This document shows, piece by piece, positions 1-5,112 of a stretch of 7,038 bases of DNA (positions are counted from its first letter, which is position 1; each line of letters starts with the position of its first letter). The translations under genes were made by a program, and so were the position numbers. The notes beneath the pieces were generated by a model. That model did no database searches. It was not told the origin of the DNA and saw nothing but the letters and a program-made list of their open reading frames with translations. Source of the stretch: JBAYJY01 sp041664945 (lineage in GTDB: Bacteria > UBP15 > UBA6099). Location: positions 1-7,038 of the forward strand of contig JBAYJY010000217.1 in NCBI GenBank assembly GCA_041664945.1, written 5' to 3'.

Positions 1-2401
1 AAACAAGCTCTTCGGCGCCGGGCAGATAGGAACAGGCGTAATCGCGGCTTCGATCGAGCGCGTTCGCGACATATTTGTTGACAATCAACTCAGGCTTGGA
101 ACCACTAACCAAGGCCAGAACGAGATCGAAAAAAGCACTCTCTCCCAAATAGAAAATGCATTCATGGAACCGTCTTCCGAAGAGGGAATAAGCGGCGCTC
201 TTTCGCAGTTTTTCGACGCGTGGCAGGAACTTAGCAAGCGCCCGGAGAATCTGGCGGCCCGCAATCAGGTTATTTCCATGAGTCAAAACCTTATCGATGT
301 CATTCATCATGTCGACCAGACTCTTCGCGACATCCGTGTCGATCTCAACGGGCAACTGAATAAAGACATACAGGAAGTGAACCGAATTCTGAAAGAAATC
401 GCCGGCCTCAATCCTGAGATCGCAAAGGTTATTACGCAGGGAGAAACGCCGAACGATCTTCTCGACAAGCGCGATATGCTCTTCGACGAACTCTCGAACT
501 ACGTGAATTTCGATGTTCAGGACAGCGACTTTCCGGGAATGGTAAGAGTCACGATCGGCGGGCGAATGCTGATCGACAACGAGCATGTATACGAATTAAA
601 TAATGACATGGCATGGGATCACCCGTCTCAGAACACTAAGACGCCGTATATGAACGATGTCTCACAGTCTGACTATGAGATGCTCGCAAAATTCAGCAGC
701 GGCGAGCTCAAAGGGATAATTAATTCACGCGATAATATTGTCGTCGATGTCCAGAATCAATTCAGCGATTTCGTAAGCGCTCTTGTGAACACCGTGAACA
801 ACGCACACAGCCAAGGCATGGGGACAAACCTCGAGGATATGAGCGTTGTCGCCAGTACTACGGCTGATATCACTAACATGAGCAACTTTGCCTCAATCGC
901 TCCTGCCGACTCAAAGTTTTTCAACATCGGCGATACGATTCAGATTAAGGACGCCGACGGAGAATCGATAACGGTGAATATTACTGATATTGATTCGAAG
1001 AATGGAAGGCTTTTCTTCGACAACATAGGATCGCTTGTAAAGGCCCGCGAAGGCCTCGGCGGCGTTTACAGCAATGTTAGCTTCTCGGGCAATGGAGTTG
1101 ACTCGGGCGCAAGCATAAGGAAAATTTCCGCCGAAAAGAATAATTTCTTCAATTTGCAGGACATACTCAGCAACAACCTCGTCGGAGACACAAACCCGGA
1201 TTATTTCAGTCAAATGACGAGCACGATTTCCCTGCCCGAACAGGTAACGATGCAGACAACAATCAAACAGTTGGAAAGTATGCTCGGAGTCAATATCACC
1301 GACAATGTGAACGGGTTGAGGCTGCAACTGGACAATGATGCGTTCACGAAGCCGATAACGGAAGATATGACATTGGATACGGTTTTTTCGCGTATCTCAC
1401 AAATGAACCTGGGCGTAAACAACGGGAAACCGCTGGAGATCAAGTTCGACGAAGTTAATCGGAAAGTAATTATCAGCGGAGAAACAAGGGATGCGCTGAG
1501 CGAACTTGGAGGCTTGAACGGCAGCGCCTGCAATCTGTTGCGCATTCTCGGCCTTGAAGGTCAAGGAATTACCGGATTTAAAACGCCCGACGGAACACAG
1601 CTCAGCACACAGTTGCAGGATCTCGGAATCGCGAGCGGTTATATGCAAATTGATAATGTAGTCGTGGAAATAGATAAAACAGTTACCCTGCAATCGGCTA
1701 TGAATACGATAAACAACGCGTTGAATCTTGATCCCGCGCAGAAATCATATGGAACAAATGTATTTTTCGACAGCGTCGCCGGATGCATCAGAGTAGTGTC
1801 CGATCATAAGTTTTCAGTGGACACGCCGGCGGTCAGCGAGTTTCCGGCTGCTGGCGGTTCGAGCGTGACATCGAATTTCCTTACAGTTCTGGGCCTTCAG
1901 CGTGTGGATAACGAATCATCGTATTCCGGAGATCAGGGCCTTGTTTCAGTCACAACATCAGATATCGGAGCGCGCATTTCATTCAATGTAAACCTCTCTC
2001 AAAACATCGGCAGCATCGCGACCTCGATGAGCTACGCCGGAATACCCGGCGACAACTCCATTGCGCTGGACATTGCCGGCATCAAGAATAATTTCCTGAT
2101 GGGCAATCTTTCAACAGGCAGCCTTGCTCAGCCGACTCTCACAATGGACGACTACTACAACGACCTTATCGCCAGCATAGGCACTCAAGCTCAGAAAGCC
2201 AACATGGACTCTGACGTGATATCGAGGTTCGTGGAATTTTACACGAATAAACGCGCTGAAACGTCCGGCGTATCGATTGACGAGGAAATGACGAAGATGA
2301 TCGAATCTCAGCAGGCTTTCAACGCCGCGTCGAGGATGATCAATGTAGTGGACGAAATGCTCGATAAGATCATTAACGGAACAGGACTAACAGGCAGATA
2401 A
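1..2401 (+). CDS. flgK: Flagellar hook-associated protein 1 FlgK (5'-truncated by the window edge)
   Basis: FlgK (HAP1) is exported by the flagellar type III apparatus and forms, with FlgL, the junction between hook and filament. The frame is open from base 2, so 799 residues are visible. By comparison with family members roughly 55-65 N-terminal residues lie upstream. Visible family signatures are the early GQIGTGV and IERVRDIFVDNQLRL segment (about bases 23-107), an N-terminal D1 part ending near VNTVNNAHSQGMG (about 785-825), and the C-terminal D0 helix with SGVSIDEEMTKMIESQQAF and VVDEMLDKIINGTGL, typical of the flagellar basal-body/hook C-terminal domain. The central part is much larger than in the ~500-550-residue model proteins. 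It holds two similar units (about 1366-1561 and 1679-1901), each a short helix, a beta segment like Flagellin_IN repeats, and an LRILGL or LTVLGL motif. The identity is firm; the repeat call is an inference from reading. flgL follows after 114 nt. Confidence 0.95.
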   Translation, partial: NKLFGAGQIGTGVIAASIERVRDIFVDNQLRLGTTNQGQNEIEKSTLSQIENAFMEPSSEEGISGALSQFFDAWQELSKRPENLAARNQVISMSQNLIDVIHHVDQTLRDIRVDLNGQLNKDIQEVNRILKEIAGLNPEIAKVITQGETPNDLLDKRDMLFDELSNYVNFDVQDSDFPGMVRVTIGGRMLIDNEHVYELNNDMAWDHPSQNTKTPYMNDVSQSDYEMLAKFSSGELKGIINSRDNIVVDVQNQFSDFVSALVNTVNNAHSQGMGTNLEDMSVVASTTADITNMSNFASIAPADSKFFNIGDTIQIKDADGESITVNITDIDSKNGRLFFDNIGSLVKAREGLGGVYSNVSFSGNGVDSGASIRKISAEKNNFFNLQDILSNNLVGDTNPDYFSQMTSTISLPEQVTMQTTIKQLESMLGVNITDNVNGLRLQLDNDAFTKPITEDMTLDTVFSRISQMNLGVNNGKPLEIKFDEVNRKVIISGETRDALSELGGLNGSACNLLRILGLEGQGITGFKTPDGTQLSTQLQDLGIASGYMQIDNVVVEIDKTVTLQSAMNTINNALNLDPAQKSYGTNVFFDSVAGCIRVVSDHKFSVDTPAVSEFPAAGGSSVTSNFLTVLGLQRVDNESSYSGDQGLVSVTTSDIGARISFNVNLSQNIGSIATSMSYAGIPGDNSIALDIAGIKNNFLMGNLSTGSLAQPTLTMDDYYNDLIASIGTQAQKANMDSDVISRFVEFYTNKRAETSGVSIDEEMTKMIESQQAFNAASRMINVVDEMLDKIINGTGLTGR

Positions 2402-2442
2402 GTTAATAAAAGTGGAGACAAGACAACATTATTTAATAACAG

Positions 2443-2470
2443 TAAAGTAATTAATGATTTGAACCGATAA
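2443..2470 (+). promoter_or_regulatory. Sigma-28 (FliA/SigD)-type promoter of flgL
   Basis: TAAA (2443-2446) and ACCGATAA (2463-2470) are separated by 16 nt. This fits the flagellar sigma-28 consensus TAAA-N15/16-GCCGATAA with one mismatch in the -10 box. It lies in the flgK–flgL gap, 45 nt before the flgL ATG, so flgL can be transcribed apart from flgK as a late gene. Box sequences and spacing are seen directly; activity is inferred. Confidence 0.72.
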
Positions 2471-2501
2471 ATTATTAAGGGTATTTTAACGGCAATAATC
2501 T

Positions 2502-2512
2502 AAGGGGTGATC
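2502..2512 (+). promoter_or_regulatory. Ribosome binding site deciding the flgL start
   Basis: AAGGGGTGATC matches the complement of the 16S rRNA 3' end (AAGGAGGTGATC) except for one missing base. It ends 3 nt before ATG 2516. The in-frame GTG at 2507 lies inside this site, so ATG 2516 is the start. Confidence 0.8.
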
Positions 2513-2515
2513 CGC

Positions 2516-3757
2516 ATGTTCTCAAGAGTAACCAATATGATGATGACGACGACATTCATCAATGACATTCAGCGTAATCTCACAAAAACCGCAGATCTGC
2601 AGCATCAGATTTCGACAGGAAAGAAGGTTAATTTCCCGTCTGACGATCCGATAGGAGCAGACCGGATTCTGGATTACAGGCAGATAATCGAATCGACCAC
2701 ACAATATATAAAGAACGTTGACGACGCAGACAGCCAGGCAAGCAATGTTGACGGAGTGCTGAGCCACATGGAAACAATGCTGATGAGGGTCCGCGATCTG
2801 GCCGTCAAAGCGTCGAATGAGGCGCCGAACAATCAGCAGATGCTCGACGCAATGTCGAAGGAAATTGACAGTCTCATCAATGAAATGGTTTTTCAGTCAA
2901 ACCAGAAGTTCGACGGCAAATACCTTTTCTCCGGCAATAAAACGTCTACTACTCCGTTCGTTGCGAAGAAATATATTGACTTTACTTATGGCGGAGCGGC
3001 TGTTGCGGCTGGCGGGCCGGTGACATTTAACATGCCTTCTTCCACTATAAATGGAGTCACGCGCGTTTCTGAAGCGATTGTAGACACGAACTCGATCAAG
3101 CAAATTGACTTGATCGACGCGGCTGGCAACAGAACAACGCTAGCCCCGACGGATTACACTATCGACCCAGTCACGAATTCGATAACAATCGCAAATCTAC
3201 CTGTAAATCTCGCGTCGACCGACCGTATCGAACTGCATTTCGATAAGACTGTTTCCGTGGAATATAAAGGGGACACTGGAATCAAGGAGATTGAAATAAG
3301 CGATGGCTCGAAGGTGGGCGTTTCCTACGCTGGCGCTACTGCGGACGCTTCTTCTCAGCCAACCGTATTCGGCAAATATTCGGCCGATGGAAACGAGACC
3401 GCATCCGTTGAAACATTCCAGAAACTTTTCGATCTGCGCGACAGGATAGCAAAGTATAGCAATGTTCCGGGCGGCAACATTCAACAGATCATGGAAGGCA
3501 TTGATGATGTAGACAGCATAAGGACTAACATTACGACAATACGGGCGGAGCAGGGCGGCCGGGTCAATCGTTTGGAACTCGCAAAAAACAGGCTGAATAA
3601 TATATCTATAAGCACAAAAGATCTTAAATCAAAGCGCGAAGATGTCGACATGGCGGAAGCGATCACGCAAATGACAATGGCGCAAACCATCTATCAGGCC
3701 TGTCTTGCGTCCGGCGCTAAAATTATTTCAACAACACTACTTGACTATTTGCGCTAA
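2516..3757 (+). CDS. flgL: Flagellar hook-associated protein 3 FlgL
   Basis: FlgL (HAP3) is the second hook–filament junction protein, placed between FlgK and the first flagellin subunits. From ATG 2516 it has 413 residues. The N-terminus MFSRVTNMMM, followed by QISTGKKVNFPSDDPIGADR (about 31-50) and a long D1 helix (MRVRDLAVKASN), is the flagellin/FlgL N-terminal domain. The C-terminus (about 300-413), with RAEQGGRVNRLELAKNRL, DVDMAEAITQMTMAQ and the final TLLDYLR, is the FlgL-type flagellin C-terminal domain. It is longer than the ~300-residue model proteins because of a beta-rich insert at about residues 145-300. An alternative GTG start at 2507 would add only three residues and overlaps the ribosome binding site. 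The end of the gene also carries the -35 box of the next promoter. Confidence 0.95.
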   Translation: MFSRVTNMMMTTTFINDIQRNLTKTADLQHQISTGKKVNFPSDDPIGADRILDYRQIIESTTQYIKNVDDADSQASNVDGVLSHMETMLMRVRDLAVKASNEAPNNQQMLDAMSKEIDSLINEMVFQSNQKFDGKYLFSGNKTSTTPFVAKKYIDFTYGGAAVAAGGPVTFNMPSSTINGVTRVSEAIVDTNSIKQIDLIDAAGNRTTLAPTDYTIDPVTNSITIANLPVNLASTDRIELHFDKTVSVEYKGDTGIKEIEISDGSKVGVSYAGATADASSQPTVFGKYSADGNETASVETFQKLFDLRDRIAKYSNVPGGNIQQIMEGIDDVDSIRTNITTIRAEQGGRVNRLELAKNRLNNISISTKDLKSKREDVDMAEAITQMTMAQTIYQACLASGAKIISTTLLDYLR

Positions 3758-3769
3758 CAGATGTAACAT
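3741..3769 (+). promoter_or_regulatory. Sigma-70-type promoter of the first fliW–csrA pair
   Basis: TTGACT (3741-3746), a 17-nt spacer and TAACAT (3764-3769). The -35 box is inside the last codons of flgL. The -10 box is only a fair match. Support comes from the second fliW copy: the same CTACTTGACTA string occurs there, with the same 17-nt spacing and almost the same distance to the leader hairpin (47 nt here, 46 nt there, from the end of the -10 box). The predicted transcript begins near 3776 and has a leader of about 178 nt. Confidence 0.55.
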
Positions 3770-3815
3770 AAGCGTGTAAGATACAATTTTAATACTACTA
3801 CTAAAGTCATCGGTT

Positions 3816-3845
3816 GGCAACTTCAACTCAAGAAGTTGTTTTTTT
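3816..3845 (+). terminator. Hairpin with U-tract: flgL terminator or leader attenuator
   Basis: CAACTTC (3818-3824) pairs with GAAGTTG (3832-3838) around a 7-nt loop, and two G·U pairs extend the stem. A run of seven T (3839-3845) follows, which is the form of an intrinsic terminator. The same hairpin, with compensatory changes and the loop core ACTC, is found at the same place before the second fliW but without a T-run. It is therefore also part of the conserved fliW leader. It could end flgL transcripts, attenuate fliW transcripts, or both. The stem is fairly weak. Confidence 0.6.
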
Positions 3846-3953
3846 ATTCTCCTCCTCTAGGAAAACAATCGGTAATAGCTGCTGCATGAACGGATGCGCC
3901 TCTGCAAAACGATTTTGCGTTTTGAGGCTATGGATAGATCATGGAGGAGTGCT
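3816..3953 (+). promoter_or_regulatory. Structured cis-regulatory leader RNA of fliW, copy 1
   Basis: Elements in order: hairpin P1 (3816-3840); CTCCTC (3852-3857) inside the conserved block CCTCCTCTAGGA; CAATCGGTA (3866-3874); helix P2, CATGA (3885-3889) with TCATG (3939-3943), continued after an A×A mismatch by C3891-G3937; and the hairpin P3/P4 enclosed by P2. P3/P4 is GCCTC (3898-3902) with GAGGC (3924-3928), and inside it TGCAAAA (3903-3909) with TTTTGCG (3913-3919), loop CGA, with a 4-nt T bulge at 3920-3923. P3 is flanked by ACGGATGC and TATGGAT. The Shine-Dalgarno GGAGGAG (3943-3949) follows P2 directly and is complementary to the CTCCTC segment, so translation could be switched by refolding. 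The second copy (6351-6487) keeps every element with compensatory changes. GGA motifs at 3860, 3892, 3932 and 3943 suggest CsrA binding. I do not recognise a known riboswitch class. Confidence 0.78.
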
Positions 3954-4436
3954 GTGAAGGTAGCTACTACACGCTTCGGCGAGCTTGAAATAACCGAAGA
4001 ACAAATATACACATTAGTAACCCCTATTCCCGGATTTCCCGCGACTAAGAGTTTCTTTTTCATACAAAAAGAGAAGATAGCGCCTTTCCAGTGGATGCAA
4101 TCCATAGAGGAAAGCGGAGTTACATTTGTAGTGGTGGAACCGCGCCACTTTTTTCATGACTACTTCCCAAAAATTGGAATGACTGAACTCAAGGAAATTG
4201 GGCTTGATAAAGTGGAGGAATCGCTTTTGATGGCGATAGTAGTTTTGCCGGAAGATATGACGAAGATGACCGCCAATTTGCGAGGACCGCTTGTGATAAA
4301 CAGCGTGACACGCGCAATGAAGCAGGTTTTTATAGAAAATGAGCGATGGACTGTAAGAGAATTCATCGTTGAAGGAATTAGAAGAAAAGAACAATTCGCT
4401 TTAAGTGAGAAGGCCGCCGAGGAAGGCAAGCCTTAA
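3954..4436 (+). CDS. fliW: Flagellar assembly factor FliW, copy 1
   Basis: FliW is a small cytoplasmic protein that binds either flagellin or CsrA, relieving CsrA repression of flagellin translation. The product has 160 residues. Family features are FGELEI (8-13), PIPGF (24-28), PFQWMQS (44-50), TFVVVEP (57-63) and the conserved VLPEDMTKMTANLRGPLVIN (97-116). I start it at GTG 3954 because GGAGGAG lies 4 nt upstream and because the second copy begins at the aligned GTG with the same MKV. The upstream in-frame ATG at 3894 lies inside the structured leader, has no ribosome binding site and is out of frame in the other copy. By hand count 115 of 160 residues match copy 2 without gaps. csrA follows after 30 nt, presumably in the same transcript. 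Confidence 0.95.
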   Translation: MKVATTRFGELEITEEQIYTLVTPIPGFPATKSFFFIQKEKIAPFQWMQSIEESGVTFVVVEPRHFFHDYFPKIGMTELKEIGLDKVEESLLMAIVVLPEDMTKMTANLRGPLVINSVTRAMKQVFIENERWTVREFIVEGIRRKEQFALSEKAAEEGKP

Positions 4437-4446
4437 GTAGTTAGAA

Positions 4447-4457
4447 GACACGGAGGT
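4447..4457 (+). promoter_or_regulatory. csrA ribosome binding site in a CsrA-like context (copy 1)
   Basis: GACACGGAGGT: the Shine-Dalgarno CGGAGG ends 10 nt before GTG 4467. The string ACACGGAGG is identical before the second csrA, while the bases on both sides differ. It resembles the CsrA target consensus (ACARGGAUG), so CsrA may repress its own translation here. That is an inference. Confidence 0.5.
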
Positions 4458-4466
4458 TCTGCTGCT

Positions 4467-4703
4467 GTGTTAGTGCTGTCCAGAAAGCTCGAAGAGAGCA
4501 TCATGATCGGCGACGAGATCGAGATAAAAGTTATCTCGGTTCAAGGCGAGACGGTGAAACTGGGAATAACGGCGCCGCGTTCGATTCCGGTGCATAGGAA
4601 AGAAGTATACGAAGAAATTGAACGGGAAAACATTCGAGCGGCAGGCACAGGCCGTGAAATAGAAAAAATAGATTTGATGAAACACATAATTAAGGGCAAG
4701 TGA
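4467..4703 (+). CDS. csrA: Carbon storage / translational regulator CsrA, copy 1
   Basis: CsrA is a dimeric RNA-binding protein that blocks translation by covering GGA motifs near ribosome binding sites; in FliW-bearing bacteria its main target is flagellin mRNA. The product has 78 residues. It opens with MLVLSRKLEESIMIG, carries KLGITAP (31-37) and VHRKEVYEEI (42-51), and keeps R44, a key RNA-contact residue. After the core it has the C-terminal extension found in FliW-partnered CsrA proteins. N55 is present, the residue I recall as needed for FliW control in Bacillus subtilis. It starts at GTG 4467, 10 nt after CGGAGG. It lies 30 nt downstream of fliW. I see no terminator between it and the flagellin gene, so read-through into the flagellin leader is possible. 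Confidence 0.96.
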   Translation: MLVLSRKLEESIMIGDEIEIKVISVQGETVKLGITAPRSIPVHRKEVYEEIERENIRAAGTGREIEKIDLMKHIIKGK

Positions 4704-4817
4704 AGACTGTAAAAGAACTATAGAGCCGCCGAAGCCGGAATAAGAGCGTGTCAGGCGCCGGACGTGCTGGGGCGGAATGCTGATAAATGCCGCGCTTATG
4801 TGAAATGGCGGCTGTTT

Positions 4818-4850
4818 CTCCGGATAGAGCGCCTGGAATGGCGGACGGAG
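4818..4850 (+). promoter_or_regulatory. Possible CsrA-binding hairpin with GGA in the loop
   Basis: CGCC (4830-4833) pairs with GGCG (4840-4843) around the loop TGGAAT. CTCCG/CGGAG (4818-4822/4846-4850) forms an outer stem with a 7-nt bulge on the 5' side and 2 nt on the 3' side. A GGA exposed in a hairpin loop is the preferred CsrA site. The inner stem is only 4 bp, so this is tentative. Confidence 0.35.
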
Positions 4851-5038
4851 AGCCTGAAACTTGAAAATTTAATATTAGCGTCAGTTTGGAAAATGAATCC
4901 ATAACGAAGCGCAACGCCGATACGGCGGGCGCGAGTTTTAGGATAAATGTCTCTATGAGGCATCCTGAACGCTCTCTAAACCGCGCGGGGGAAAGAGGTG
5001 AAAGACAACGGCTACCCGCAAAAGAAGGCGTCAGGAAC

Positions 5039-5055
5039 GGGCTAAGGAATAGCCC
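5039..5055 (+). promoter_or_regulatory. CsrA-type hairpin in the flagellin leader
   Basis: GGGCTA (5039-5044) pairs perfectly with TAGCCC (5050-5055), leaving the loop AGGAA. A short stem with AGGA in its loop is the standard CsrA recognition form. It lies 53 nt upstream of the GGA in the flagellin Shine-Dalgarno. The flagellin (hag) mRNA of Bacillus subtilis likewise has one upstream CsrA site and one on the Shine-Dalgarno. Structure is seen; binding is inferred. Confidence 0.65.
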
Positions 5056-5061
5056 TATCTC

Positions 5062-5082
5062 GTTTCTGGTGGCTCCAGAAAC
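5062..5082 (+). promoter_or_regulatory. Second leader hairpin before the flagellin ribosome binding site
   Basis: GTTTCTGG (5062-5069) pairs perfectly with CCAGAAAC (5075-5082), loop TGGCT. It has no GGA and no T-run, so it is neither a CsrA loop nor a terminator. It may space the upstream CsrA hairpin from the Shine-Dalgarno or stabilise the 5' leader. Confidence 0.5.
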
Positions 5083-5094
5083 TTAATAGACGAA

Positions 5095-5105
5095 ACAAGG
5101 AGGAG
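5095..5105 (+). promoter_or_regulatory. Flagellin ribosome binding site overlapping a CsrA-like site
   Basis: ACAAGGAGGAG: a near-perfect Shine-Dalgarno (AAGGAGG) 9 nt before ATG 5113, which settles the flagellin start. ACAAGGA is also the core of the CsrA consensus (ACARGGA), so CsrA bound here would block ribosomes. Confidence 0.65.
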
Positions 5106-5112
5106 ACAAACC

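Larger units (their letters stand above)
4704..5112 (+). promoter_or_regulatory. Long GGA-rich leader region of the flagellin gene
   Basis: These 409 nt hold no credible gene. GGA occurs 14 times (starting at 4737, 4760, 4774, 4822, 4835, 4843, 4847, 4888, 4941, 4990, 5034, 5046, 5099, 5102), about twice chance expectation. Foldable parts are a long-range helix AGCCGCC (4724-4730) with GGCGGCT (4807-4813); ATAAG (4740-4744) with CTTAT (4795-4799) inside it; CTCCG (4818-4822) with CGGAG (4846-4850) enclosing a GGA-loop hairpin; ATGTCTC (4947-4953) with GAGGCAT (4957-4963); and the two hairpins before the Shine-Dalgarno listed separately. I find no convincing promoter, so the start of the transcript is unknown. 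It may be the csrA operon reading through. Confidence 0.55.

Noticed and set aside
911..1693. Reverse-strand open frames inside flgK, and similar ones inside flgL, fliW and flagellin
   Set aside because: They are shadows of well-supported genes on the + strand and show no family features.
2507..2515. GTG start for flgL
   Set aside because: It is part of the Shine-Dalgarno sequence of ATG 2516.
3894..3953. Upstream in-frame ATG that would extend the first FliW to 180 residues
   Set aside because: It lies in the conserved leader, has no ribosome binding site, and the same ATG is out of frame in copy 2. The extension does not resemble FliW.
3816..3953. Known riboswitch classes (c-di-GMP-I/II, glycine, THF, SAM, preQ1) as identity of the fliW leader
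   Set aside because: The conserved core sequences I know for these classes are not present; only a covariance-model search can exclude them fully.
4916..4923. GCCGATAC resembling a sigma-28 -10 box before flagellin
   Set aside because: No TAAA-like -35 box lies 14-16 nt upstream (bases there read AATCC), and GCCG-ATA-CGGC is a small inverted repeat.
4886..5086. 66-codon frame between csrA and flagellin
   Set aside because: It begins with TTG, has no ribosome binding site and no recognisable protein features, and overlaps leader hairpins.
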